Part shown: positions 28,294 through 36,721 of the stretch, piece after piece | Layout of the letters: each line of letters begins with the position of its first letter | How positions within the stretch are numbered: the first letter of the stretch is position 1 | From: Streptomyces globosus | GTDB taxonomy: Bacteria > Actinomycetota > Actinomycetes > Streptomycetales > Streptomycetaceae | Length of the DNA: 64,000 nt | Reading direction: 5' to 3' | NCBI RefSeq assembly: GCF_003325375.1 | Contig: NZ_CP030862.1 | Span: forward strand, 6,453,501-6,517,500 | The notes under the pieces: generated by a model | Database searches by the model: none | Told to the model about the DNA's origin: nothing | What the model saw: only the letters and a program-made list of their open reading frames with translations | Made by a program: the position numbers and the translations under genes

Positions 28294-28920
28294 ATGCACG
28301 ACACCGCAGGCCCGGCAGGGACCCCTGCCGCCGGCCCCGTCCCGCACCGGCAGATCCGCGCCGCCCACACCGCCGGCACCGTCACCGTCTACCAGGCGTA
28401 CGCGCCCTCCCTCGGGCTGCCCGCGGCCCGCGACGGCCGCTTCCCGCCGGCCTGGAAGCGCGAGCGGATGACCTGGATCAAGCCGTCGTTCCTGTGGATG
28501 ATGTACCGCTGCGGCTGGGCGGCCAAGACCGACCAGGAGACCGTCCTCGCCGTCGAGATCACCCGCGAGGGAATCGACGGCGCGCTGCGCCGGGCCTGCC
28601 TCTCGCACTACGAGCCCGGCACCCACCCCGACCGCGAGGCATGGCGGGAAGCGCTGCGCGCCTCGCCCGTCCGCGTCCAGTGGGACCCCGAGCGCGACCT
28701 GCTCCTGAACCCGCTGCCCCACCGCTCGCTCCAGCTGGGGCTGTCCGGGCCCGCCTCGCGCGCGTACGCCGACGAGTGGACCGTCTCGATCCGCGACGTC
28801 ACGCCGCTGGCCGCGGAGATCCGGGCGCTCGTACGGGCCGGCGACTTGCCCGCGGCGCGGGCGCTGCTGCCCGTCGAGACGCCGTATCCGGCGGGGCCGC
28901 TGGAGCACCTGGGCGCGTAG
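28294..28920 (+). CDS. DUF4291 family protein (copy 2)
   Basis: Encodes 208 aa. It shows the same signatures as the copy at 742-1302: TVYQAYAPSLG, RERMTWIKPSFLWMMYRCGWA, VRVQWDPERD and LLPVETPYP. It is longer by a Pro/Ala-rich head and diverged throughout, so the two are old paralogs or separate acquisitions rather than a recent duplication. It lies between the two halves of the XPB pair on the same strand. Family function is unknown; the invariant Arg/Lys/Trp-rich block suggests nucleic acid or nucleotide binding, which is only a guess. Confidence 0.85.
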   Translation: MHDTAGPAGTPAAGPVPHRQIRAAHTAGTVTVYQAYAPSLGLPAARDGRFPPAWKRERMTWIKPSFLWMMYRCGWAAKTDQETVLAVEITREGIDGALRRACLSHYEPGTHPDREAWREALRASPVRVQWDPERDLLLNPLPHRSLQLGLSGPASRAYADEWTVSIRDVTPLAAEIRALVRAGDLPAARALLPVETPYPAGPLEHLGA

Positions 28921-29186
28921 GGCGACACCCCGCCGAAAAGCGGACTGGCTCATACCGTTCTTGCAGGTCAGAGGCGGTGTGCGCTACCTCGGCCGCTGTT
29001 GCACAGCAGTGACAAACGGGCTATTGGAGAGATGATCCACACCGTGTGAAGATCGGTACGTCGCAACGGCGGCCGCCGCAGAGGCAGGCCCGGCCGGGAG
29101 CGGCTTCCCGCGCCCCGCCCCGCCCTTCGCACGTCCGCCGCACCTCGGCATGCCCGCCCCCGTCCGATTCCCCGGGAAGATCCGCC

Positions 29187-30458
29187 ATGTCCGCTCGCAC
29201 CGCCGTCCGCCGCCCCGCCCTCGCCGCGGCCGCCGCCGCACTCGTCGCCGCCGTCGCCGGCACCGCGCTGATGCAGCCGGCCGCGTACGCCGTCCCGGCC
29301 GAGAACGGCAAAGCCCTGAAGATCACGCTGGGCGCGCCCGTCCCGAACGCCCCGCTGACCCGCGGCGGCGCGGCGAGCACCTTCGAGCTGACGGTGACCA
29401 ACCCCTCGGCCAAGGCCGCGTCCTTCCACCCGTGGATCCACGGCCTGCCCGCCGGCCCCAGCCGGCTCCGGGCGCAGGACGTGGCCTTCAAGGTCGAGGC
29501 GGTCGACGCCCCGGCAACGGACGCGGCCGTCGGACAGCAGGACGGCGGCTGGCAGGGCCTGTTCCACCCGCAGGGCAAGAAGGTCGGCGACGGCTTCGAG
29601 GTGCCCGCGAACGGCAAGCTCAGCTGGAAGGTCACCGTCGGACTCGGCAAGGACTACCCGACCAACAACGGCGACCTCACGCTGGAGGCCTCCTCGTACG
29701 CCGGCGAGCTGGCAGCCGGCGGCGACGCCTCCCTTACCTTCACGACGGACCCGGCGATCAAGGCCGGAAAGTTCACCACCACGTTCGACCCGGTCACCGC
29801 CTGCGAGGGCAGCACGGGCACCGACTGCCGCGAGCTGAACCTGAAGTACCGCGCCGACGGTGAAGGCACCTTCGACACCGAACTGGCGACGCTGCTGAGG
29901 ATCGGCGGCCCGAAGCCCGCCGACACCGACGGACTGGAGGTGCGGGCCCGGGTGGACGGCACGTGGCGGCAGTTGAAGGGCGAGAGCGGCAACTTCGAGC
30001 TGCCCCGCACCGCCAAGGGCTTCGGCGCGGCCTCCGGTGAGCGCTCCGTCCTCCTCCAGGTCAAGCTCGGCCCCAAGGCGAAGCCGGCGCAGCGCACCGA
30101 GTTCGACGTGGCCGCCGAGTTCGGGCACGCCGAGGGCAACCAGGTGCCGTTCGCCTCCGCCGTCACCAAGATCCAGCTGGCGCCGGCCGCCACGGCCTCG
30201 CCGTCGCCCTCGCCCTCGCCGACCCCGAAGCCGAGCACGTCCGCGTCCGCCTCCCCATCTCCGAGCCCGTCCACCACCGCGACCGCGACGGCCGTCACCA
30301 CCACGACGACCACCACGGGTGGCACCTCCGGATCCCTCGCCGCCACCGGCGCCGACTCCCGCACCGGCCTGTTCGCCGCGCTCTCCGCGGCGCTGATCGC
30401 CGCCGGCGGGGCCGCGGCCTGGCTCGGCGCCCGCCGCCGCGAGGCCACCCAGTCCTGA
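29187..30458 (+). CDS. Cell-wall-anchored surface protein (LAATG sorting signal)
   Basis: Encodes 423 aa. A Sec signal peptide covers residues 1-36 and ends at AYA. The body is beta-strand rich (STFELTVTNPSAKAASFHPWI, SWKVTVGLGKDYP), like an extracellular immunoglobulin-type fold. A Ser/Pro/Thr linker follows, and the C-terminus has LAATG at about 384, a hydrophobic helix and the ARRRE charged tail: a sortase signal of the LAxTG class that Streptomyces class E sortases use. No sortase gene is in the window. Ligand and partners are unknown. Confidence 0.82.
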   Translation: MSARTAVRRPALAAAAAALVAAVAGTALMQPAAYAVPAENGKALKITLGAPVPNAPLTRGGAASTFELTVTNPSAKAASFHPWIHGLPAGPSRLRAQDVAFKVEAVDAPATDAAVGQQDGGWQGLFHPQGKKVGDGFEVPANGKLSWKVTVGLGKDYPTNNGDLTLEASSYAGELAAGGDASLTFTTDPAIKAGKFTTTFDPVTACEGSTGTDCRELNLKYRADGEGTFDTELATLLRIGGPKPADTDGLEVRARVDGTWRQLKGESGNFELPRTAKGFGAASGERSVLLQVKLGPKAKPAQRTEFDVAAEFGHAEGNQVPFASAVTKIQLAPAATASPSPSPSPTPKPSTSASASPSPSPSTTATATAVTTTTTTTGGTSGSLAATGADSRTGLFAALSAALIAAGGAAAWLGARRREATQS

Positions 30459-30484
30459 CCCGCCACCCCACCGACCGCCAACCC

Positions 30485-30528
30485 ACCAACCCAACCCAAC
30501 CCACCCGACCCGACCCGACCCGACCCGG
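30485..30528. repeat. Pentanucleotide microsatellite (CCCAA/CCCGA)
   Basis: About three CCCAA units pass into four to five CCCGA units. It lies between the stop of the surface protein and a perfect terminator hairpin, in non-coding DNA. Such tracts arise by slippage and may vary in copy number among strains. Confidence 0.8.
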
Positions 30529-30571
30529 CTCGACACCCCTGGCCGCACACCCCTGACACCCCGCGGCACCC

Positions 30572-30607
30572 CGCAGGGCCCGGCACCCGCGCGTGCCGGG
30601 CCCTGCG
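30572..30607. terminator. 15-bp perfect-stem bidirectional terminator
   Basis: CGCAGGGCCCGGCAC at 30572-30586 pairs with 30593-30607 without mismatch around the loop CCGCGC. It lies between two convergent genes, the surface protein (ends 30458) and the GNAT (stop at 30612), and can serve both strands. Confidence 0.85.
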
Positions 30608-30611
30608 GCGT

Positions 30612-31073
30612 TCACCGGGCGGCGTACACGATCCGCTGCGGCTCGAACGGCCACACCTCCGCGAGCCACCGGGACACCGCCTCGTACAGCGGCCGGTCCA
30701 GCGCGGCCCGGTCGGCCCGCACCCAGGAGCTGACGTGCACCCGGTCCGGGTCCTTCCGGCCCGGATAGACGTAGACGCAGCCGACGACGTCATCGCCGTC
30801 CAGGACGCTGTACGTGAACCCGGTCCGGGCCGCGAAGTCCCGTGCGTGCCGCGCCAGATCGGCCAGGTTCCGCTCGGCGGACACGGCCTCCGGCGGCGGC
30901 CAGGCGCCGTCCCCGAACCCGGGCGTGGCGCGCACGTGCGCGATGCTCCCGCTCCAGGCCGCGAGGTCCCGCTCGTTGTGCTGCTCGCCGAGCGGCTCCA
31001 GCCGGAACCCGTCGCCGACCAGCTCCACCGGCACCTCGAACCCGTCCGGCACGAAGAAATCGTGATCACTCAT
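30612..31073 (-). CDS. GNAT-family N-acetyltransferase
   Basis: Encodes 153 aa. VPVELVGDGFRLEPLGEQHNERDLAAWSGS opens the fold, FTYSVLDGDDVVGCVYVYP is the central beta hairpin that binds acetyl-CoA's pantetheine arm, and the C-terminal half is short, lacking a clear Q/RxxGxG/A loop. That weakens the case for ordinary acetyl-CoA binding. The gene converges on the surface-protein gene and diverges from XPB, and is not obviously part of either function. The substrate is unknown. Confidence 0.75.
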   Translation of the reverse strand: MSDHDFFVPDGFEVPVELVGDGFRLEPLGEQHNERDLAAWSGSIAHVRATPGFGDGAWPPPEAVSAERNLADLARHARDFAARTGFTYSVLDGDDVVGCVYVYPGRKDPDRVHVSSWVRADRAALDRPLYEAVSRWLAEVWPFEPQRIVYAAR

Positions 31074-31207
31074 GCGCCGACCCTAGGCACCACCCCGCCC
31101 GGACCCGCCACCGAATTCCAGCACCCCGGGCCGCGCCGCGATGCGGCAGACTGGAGGTTTGGCCGTCCGCAAACGGGGGGTCACTCTGCCGGAAGGACTC
31201 ACGCCAG

Positions 31208-32851
31208 GTGAATGGGCCTCTTATCGTCCAAAGTGACAAGACACTCCTGCTTGAGGTCGACCACGAGCTCGCCGGGGCCGCGCGCCGCGCCATCGCCCCG
31301 TTCGCCGAACTCGAGCGGGCCCCCGAGCACATCCACACCTACCGGATCACGCCGCTGGGCCTGTGGAACGCGCGGGCCGCCGGGCATGACGCCGAGCAGG
31401 TCGTCGACGCGCTCGTCGAGTTCTCCCGCTACCCCGTCCCGCACGCCCTCCTCGTCGACGTCGCCGAGACCATGGCGCGCTACGGCCGCCTCACCCTGTC
31501 CAAGCACCCCGTGCACGGGCTGGTGCTCACCACCACCGACCGGCCCGTGCTGGAGGAGATCCTGCGGTCCAAGCGCGTGGCCCCGCTGGTCGGCGCCCGC
31601 ATCGACCCCGACACCGTCGCCGTGCACCCCTCCGAGCGCGGGCAGATCAAGCAGACGCTGCTCAAGCTCGGCTGGCCCGCCGAGGACCTCGCCGGCTACG
31701 TCGACGGCGAGGCGCACCCGATCGAGCTGGAGGAGGACGGCTGGGCGCTGCGCCCCTACCAGCAGCAGGCCGTCGAGGGGTTCTGGCACGGCGGCTCCGG
31801 TGTCGTCGTCCTGCCGTGCGGCGCCGGCAAGACGCTGGTCGGTGCGGGGGCGATGGCCAAGGCCAAGGCGACGACGCTGATCCTGGTCACCAACACCGTC
31901 TCGGCCCGCCAGTGGAAGCACGAGCTGGTCCGGCGCACCTCGCTCGGCGAGGACGAGATCGGCGAGTACTCCGGCACCCGCAAGGAGATCCGGCCGGTCA
32001 CCATCGCCACCTACCAGGTCCTGACGACCAAGCGGAAGGGCGTCTACCCGCACCTGGAGCTGTTCGACTCCCGGGACTGGGGCCTGATCCTCTACGACGA
32101 GGTGCACCTGCTGCCCGCGCCGGTGTTCAAGTTCACCGCCGACCTCCAGGCCCGCCGCCGGCTCGGCCTGACCGCCACGCTCGTCCGCGAGGACGGCCGC
32201 GAGTCGGACGTGTTCTCGCTGATCGGGCCCAAGCGGTTCGACGCCCCGTGGAAGGAGATCGAGGCGCAGGGCTACATCGCCCCCGCCGACTGCGTCGAGG
32301 TCCGGGTGAACCTGACCGAATCGGAGCGGCTCGCCTACGCGACCGCCGAGACGGAGGAGAAGTACCGCTTCTGCGCGACGACGGCGACGAAGCGGAAGGT
32401 CACCGAGGCGCTGGTGCGCAAGCACCGCGGCGAGCAGACCCTCGTCATCGGGCAGTACATCGACCAGCTCGACGAGCTCGGCGAACACCTCGACGCGCCC
32501 GTCATCAAGGGCGAGACCTCCAACGCGCAGCGGGAGAAGCTGTTCGACGCGTTCCGCGAGGGCGAGATCAGCGTCCTGGTGGTGTCGAAGGTCGCGAACT
32601 TCTCCATCGACCTGCCCGAGGCGACCGTCGCCATCCAGGTGTCGGGAACGTTCGGCTCCCGGCAGGAGGAGGCACAGCGCCTCGGCCGGGTGCTGCGGCC
32701 GAAGGCGGACGGGCACGAGGCCCGCTTCTACTCGGTCGTGGCACGCGACACGATCGACCAGGACTTCGCCGCGCACCGGCAGCGCTTCCTGGCCGAGCAG
32801 GGCTACGCCTACCGCATCATGGACGCCGACGACCTGCTGACGGAGGGCTGA
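31208..32851 (+). CDS. DNA repair helicase XPB (Rad25/Ssl2 family)
   Basis: Encodes 547 aa from a GTG at 31208. An N-terminal damage-recognition-like region (VNGPLIVQSDKTLLLEVDHE) precedes a superfamily 2 helicase: Q-like RPYQQQAVEGFW, Walker A GAGKT at 205-209, DEVH near 296, TATLVR, and the C-terminal VVSKVANFSIDLPEA and QRLGRVLRPK arginine-finger motif. Bacterial XPB unwinds DNA 3' to 5' and is linked to nucleotide excision repair. Its usual partner is at 25745, with DUF4291, surface-protein and GNAT genes lying between, an unusual separation. Confidence 0.93.
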   Translation: MNGPLIVQSDKTLLLEVDHELAGAARRAIAPFAELERAPEHIHTYRITPLGLWNARAAGHDAEQVVDALVEFSRYPVPHALLVDVAETMARYGRLTLSKHPVHGLVLTTTDRPVLEEILRSKRVAPLVGARIDPDTVAVHPSERGQIKQTLLKLGWPAEDLAGYVDGEAHPIELEEDGWALRPYQQQAVEGFWHGGSGVVVLPCGAGKTLVGAGAMAKAKATTLILVTNTVSARQWKHELVRRTSLGEDEIGEYSGTRKEIRPVTIATYQVLTTKRKGVYPHLELFDSRDWGLILYDEVHLLPAPVFKFTADLQARRRLGLTATLVREDGRESDVFSLIGPKRFDAPWKEIEAQGYIAPADCVEVRVNLTESERLAYATAETEEKYRFCATTATKRKVTEALVRKHRGEQTLVIGQYIDQLDELGEHLDAPVIKGETSNAQREKLFDAFREGEISVLVVSKVANFSIDLPEATVAIQVSGTFGSRQEEAQRLGRVLRPKADGHEARFYSVVARDTIDQDFAAHRQRFLAEQGYAYRIMDADDLLTEG

Positions 32852-32969
32852 CCCGCCCCTCGCCCGGGCACACCGGCCGCCGGCCGGGCGCGTGGTCCCG
32901 CCCTGCCCGCGCCGGCATCGGGCACGCGCCCGGACCGCCGAGCGACCCGCCCCGCCGGGGCGGCCGCCG

Positions 32970-33875
32970 CTACCGGGCCGGCTGCCCCCACCGCTGGCCG
33001 CGGCAGGTGGGCCGGGACACCCCGGCGCTCCCGACCGGCCCGGTCAGGCCGACTCCCGCCGGCCCGGCCCCGCCGAGCGGCCGGGAGCCACCCTGCCGGG
33101 GCGCGCCCTGGCGGGGCATGCCGGCGCGGGGCATGCCGGCGACGGGCAGGCCGGCGCGGGCTGCGCAGGCCAGGGCCGGGACGGCCCACACCCACAGCTG
33201 CGGCCAGTACGGCAGCAGGTCCGGGCCGGCCGCGGCGAGACGGGCCCAGAACGCAGCGGACTCCGCGGGCAGGACGAGCAGCCCGAGCAGCGCCGTCCCG
33301 GCGAAGGCCGCGAGCGCGGTCAGCCCGGCCCTGACCCGCCCGGTCAGCAGCAGGTACGGGACGAACACCGCCGGCGCCAGGGTGATCCCGGCGGCGGTGC
33401 CGACGCCGAAGCCCTTGCCGAGCGCGCCGCCCGGCCGGCCGAGGTCCCACAGGACCAGGCAGGCCAGCGCCAGGTTGACCTGGCCGGGCAGCAGGCTCTG
33501 GAACAGGGGCTCCACCCACAGCCCGGCGGTCGTCGCGGCGAGCACGCCGGCCGGCCCGGGCCGCAGTCCTGCGAGGCGGCACGACAGCAGCACGAGCAGG
33601 GCGAGCAGGCCCGCGTTGCCGAGGACGAGGACGGCCTTGAGGATGCCGGTCGGCAGCCAGGCCGCCGGGGTGAACATGATCGCGGCGAACGGTGGATAGG
33701 CGGCGGGCGGGCGCCACTCGGCGGCGGACGGTCCGTCGGCGAGACCGGCGACGAGCACGTCCGCGGCGGGGACCCGCAGCAGGACGCACAGGACGCCGAG
33801 GGCGAGGAGCGAAGCCGTGACCAGCACGCCGGCCAGGGGTGCCGGCGCGGGGCGGGAAGGGGCGCGGGGGGTCAC
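32970..33875 (-). CDS. Shortened GT87 (DUF2029) mannosyltransferase-like membrane protein
   Basis: Encodes 301 aa, while GT87 proteins are usually about 400 or more. Recognisable are YPPFAAIMFTPAAWLP after the first helix, LLPGQVNLALACLVLWDLGR with the conserved GQVN, GIKP-like GVGTAAGITLAPAVFVPYLLL, and a final YWPQLWVWAVPALAC corresponding to the WDHHWVW segment. The catalytic loop after the first helix and the NQS region appear deleted. The last 60 residues are a low-complexity Gly/Pro/Arg string with MPRAGMPRQG repeats. It may be a decaying or non-catalytic relic. A perfect palindrome covers the start codon. Confidence 0.6.
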   Translation of the reverse strand: MTPRAPSRPAPAPLAGVLVTASLLALGVLCVLLRVPAADVLVAGLADGPSAAEWRPPAAYPPFAAIMFTPAAWLPTGILKAVLVLGNAGLLALLVLLSCRLAGLRPGPAGVLAATTAGLWVEPLFQSLLPGQVNLALACLVLWDLGRPGGALGKGFGVGTAAGITLAPAVFVPYLLLTGRVRAGLTALAAFAGTALLGLLVLPAESAAFWARLAAAGPDLLPYWPQLWVWAVPALACAARAGLPVAGMPRAGMPRQGAPRQGGSRPLGGAGPAGVGLTGPVGSAGVSRPTCRGQRWGQPAR

Positions 33876-33885
33876 GCGCGTGACC
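33870..33885. promoter_or_regulatory. 16-bp perfect palindrome over the GT87 start codon
   Basis: GGTCACGCGCGTGACC is its own reverse complement and includes the GTG start of the minus-strand gene (33875-33873). It resembles a TetR or GntR-type half-site pair. It may be an operator or a structure that masks translation initiation. Confidence 0.35.
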
Positions 33886-33998
33886 CTAGTGGATCAACGC
33901 GGGAGGCCCGCCGGAATCCGGCCGTCGGCGACGCCCGGGCAGGCAAGCCGGGGAGGCGGGGCAGACCGCCGGAAGGCGGGGGCGGGGGGCCGCCGGGG

Positions 33999-34184
33999 TC
34001 AGCGGCGGGCCACGCCCGCGTCCTCGGCGAACTCGCCCATGACGACGACGCTCACCGCAGCGGCGGCGAACACCTTCACGGCGCGCAGCGCGTTGCCTAT
34101 GAGGTGGCGGTGGGGGCCGGAAGTGGCTGCGGTGGCGCCGCTCGGGCGGCCCCCGTGGACCGGGGAGAAGGTTGCGGTGCTCAT
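33999..34184 (-). CDS. Small conserved protein with one hydrophobic helix
   Basis: Encodes 61 aa from the ATG at 34184. A polar Ser/Gly/His-rich head is followed by NALRAVKVFAAAAVSVVVMGEFAEDAGVARR. The LRAVKVF...VVVMGE(F/Y)AE(D/E)AGV pattern recurs, from memory, in small Streptomyces proteins of unknown function. One membrane-like helix is visible. It diverges from the HelR-like gene. Confidence 0.6.
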   Translation of the reverse strand: MSTATFSPVHGGRPSGATAATSGPHRHLIGNALRAVKVFAAAAVSVVVMGEFAEDAGVARR

Positions 34185-34517
34185 GTCTCCATGGTGCGTT
34201 CCCCAGGGCCGGGCGCGCATCGCTCCCGGGTCTGAACCGCACGGGCTGCGGCCTCCTCCTGACGTCCCATGCCGGACCGCGGCCCCCACCCGCAGGTCTG
34301 ACACTCCGAGGTAGGGGACCCGTACGGGGGAGCGCCCCGCCGGCCCGCCCGGACGGAGAATTCCGTTCGCGCGGGTGCGGGGCGCTGACTACAATCGCCG
34401 CTTCCGCCGCCTCCCGCAGCCCCGCCGGGGAGAGCGCCCGCCGCACGGAAACCGGCGGGCACCCTGCGTCGCACGCCGACGCATCCGAACCCCAGACGAG
34501 CAGCTGGAGGCCCTGCC

Positions 34518-36680
34518 GTGCCCGCGCACGCCCCCGAGTCCGCCGCCCCCGCCACCGACGCCGCCGACGCGCCCGACGCGCCCGAGGTGCCCGACGCGCC
34601 CGAGGTGCCCGACGCGCCCGACGCGCCCGACGCCGTGAACCCCCTGGCCCGCGAACAGGCGCACCTCGCCGCCTCCCGCGCCGCCCTGCGCGCCATGCGC
34701 GCCGACGTGGAGGCCCTCGACATCCGCGACGTCACCGCGAACTGGGTCAACGCACTCGTCCTCCAGGCGCAGATCGACGACCGCATCAAGGCGCTCGCCG
34801 ACCTCGCGCACACCCCGCTCTTCTTCGGCCGCCTCGACTACCTGCACGCGCCCGGCGCGGACCTGGCCGAGGGCGGGGAGGGCGAGCAGTTCTACATCGG
34901 CCGCCGCCACGTCCACGACACCGAGGGCGACCCCATGGTGATCGACTGGCGCGCGCCGGTCTCCCAGCCGTTCTACCGGGCGTCCAAGGCCGACCCGCAG
35001 GACGTCGCCCTGCGCCGCCGCTTCGGCTACACGGGCGGCGAGCTGACCGCGTACGAGGACGAGCACCTGTCGGACCCGGCCGAGGCGGCGACCGTCAGCC
35101 GCCTGCTCCAGCAGGAGATCGAGCGGCCCCGCGTCGGGCCGATGCGCGACATCGTCGCCACGATCCAGCCGGAGCAGGACAGGCTGGTCCGCTCCGGGCT
35201 GGCGGGATCCGTGTGCGTCCAGGGCGGGCCGGGCACCGGCAAGACCGCCGTCGGCCTGCACCGCGTCGCCTACCTGCTGTACGCGCACCGGGAGCGGCTC
35301 GCCCGCACCGGCACCCTCGTCGTCGGCCCGAACCGCTCCTTCCTGCAGTACATCGAGCAGGTCCTGCCGGCGCTCGGCGAGCTGGAGGTCAGGCAGGCCA
35401 CCGTCGACGACCTGGTGGCCCGCGACGGCCTGGAGGTGCGCGGCGCCGACGCGGCGGCGACGGCCGTCGTCAAGGGCGACGCCCGGATGGCCGAGGTGCT
35501 GCGGCGGGCGGTCCGCTCGCACGTGTCCGAGCCGGCCGAGCCGCTGGTCGTCGTCCGCGGCTCGCGCCGGTGGCGGGTGCCGGCGTACGAACTCCAGGAG
35601 ATCGTCTCCGAGCTCCTCGCCCGGGACATGCGCTACGGGGCCGCCCGCGACGCGCTGCCGCAGCGGATCGCGCACACGGTGCTCGTGCGGATGGAGCAGG
35701 CGGGCGAGGCGCCCGACGACCGCGTCCAGGACGCGGTGGCCCGCAATCCGGCGGTGAAGGCGGCCGTCAAGGCGGTCTGGCCGGCGGTCGACCCGGCGAA
35801 GCTGGTGCTGCGGCTGCTGTCCGACGCCGGGTTCCTCGCCGCGCACGCGGACGGGCTCCTCACCGCGGACGAGCAGCGGCTGCTGCTGTGGGAGAAGCCG
35901 CCGCGCAGCGTCCGGTCGGCGAAATGGTCTCCGGCGGACCTGGTACTGATCGACGAGGCAGCCGACCTGGTGGAGCGGACCCCGTCGCTCGGCCACGTCG
36001 TCCTCGACGAGGCGCAGGACCTGTCGCCCATGCAGTACCGGGCGGTCGGCCGGCGCTGCACGACGGGCTCGGCGACCGTCCTGGGCGACCTGGCGCAGGG
36101 CACCACGCCGTGGGCGACCCGCGGCTGGGCGGAGGCGCTGGCCCACCTGGGCAAGCCGGACGCGCAGGTGGAGGAGCTGACGGCGGGCTTCCGCGTGCCG
36201 CGGGAGGTCATCGCGTACGCGTCGCGGCTGCTGCCGTCGATCTCGCCGGGGCTGGCGCCGGTCTCGTCGGTGCGCGAGACGCCCGGCTCGCTGGTGGTGG
36301 CGCAGGCCGGCGACCCGGAGCGGCAGACGGCCGAGGTGCTGGCCGCCTGCCGCGCGTCGCTGGAACGGGAGGGTTCGATCGGCCTGATCGCGGCCGACGC
36401 CCGGATCCCCGAGCTGGCGGAGGCGCTGGCGGCGGCCGGGATGGAGTGGCTGTCCCCGGGCCAGGAGACGACGGCGCAGTCACGGCTGACGCTCGTCCCG
36501 GCGTCGCTGGCGAAGGGCCTGGAGTACGACTACGTCGTACTGGACGAGCCGGCCGCGGTGGTCGCGGGCGAGCCCGACGAGCGGACGGGCCTGCGCCGCC
36601 TGTACGTCTGCCTCACCCGGGCCGTGTCGGGCCTGACCGCTGTCCACTCCCTGCCCCTGCCGGCCGCGCTGGACGGCTGA
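34518..36680 (+). CDS. helR: HelR/HelD-like RNA polymerase-associated UvrD-family ATPase
   Basis: Encodes 720 aa from a GTG with GGAGG seven bases upstream. It is a superfamily 1 ATPase of the HelD/HelR type: coiled-coil arm near 40-100, GGEGEQFYIGRRHVHDTEGDPMVIDWRAPVSQPFYRA (family signature), Walker A GGPGTGKT at 236-243, a helical insert, VVLDEAQDLSP, then FRVPREV and a final motif YVCLTRAVSGLTAVHS. HelR dislodges rifamycins from RNA polymerase and recycles stalled enzyme. The first 40 residues carry an acidic DAPEVP repeat not typical of the family. I found no convincing rifamycin-associated element upstream. Confidence 0.85.
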   Translation: MPAHAPESAAPATDAADAPDAPEVPDAPEVPDAPDAPDAVNPLAREQAHLAASRAALRAMRADVEALDIRDVTANWVNALVLQAQIDDRIKALADLAHTPLFFGRLDYLHAPGADLAEGGEGEQFYIGRRHVHDTEGDPMVIDWRAPVSQPFYRASKADPQDVALRRRFGYTGGELTAYEDEHLSDPAEAATVSRLLQQEIERPRVGPMRDIVATIQPEQDRLVRSGLAGSVCVQGGPGTGKTAVGLHRVAYLLYAHRERLARTGTLVVGPNRSFLQYIEQVLPALGELEVRQATVDDLVARDGLEVRGADAAATAVVKGDARMAEVLRRAVRSHVSEPAEPLVVVRGSRRWRVPAYELQEIVSELLARDMRYGAARDALPQRIAHTVLVRMEQAGEAPDDRVQDAVARNPAVKAAVKAVWPAVDPAKLVLRLLSDAGFLAAHADGLLTADEQRLLLWEKPPRSVRSAKWSPADLVLIDEAADLVERTPSLGHVVLDEAQDLSPMQYRAVGRRCTTGSATVLGDLAQGTTPWATRGWAEALAHLGKPDAQVEELTAGFRVPREVIAYASRLLPSISPGLAPVSSVRETPGSLVVAQAGDPERQTAEVLAACRASLEREGSIGLIAADARIPELAEALAAAGMEWLSPGQETTAQSRLTLVPASLAKGLEYDYVVLDEPAAVVAGEPDERTGLRRLYVCLTRAVSGLTAVHSLPLPAALDG

Positions 36681-36721
36681 TCCCCGCGGCGGCTCCCCAG
36701 CCGGCCGCCGCGGCGGACGCC

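Noticed and set aside
30485..30528. CRISPR-like array
   Set aside because: The repeat is five bases and contiguous, with no spacers. No CRISPR array or cas gene is seen anywhere in the window.
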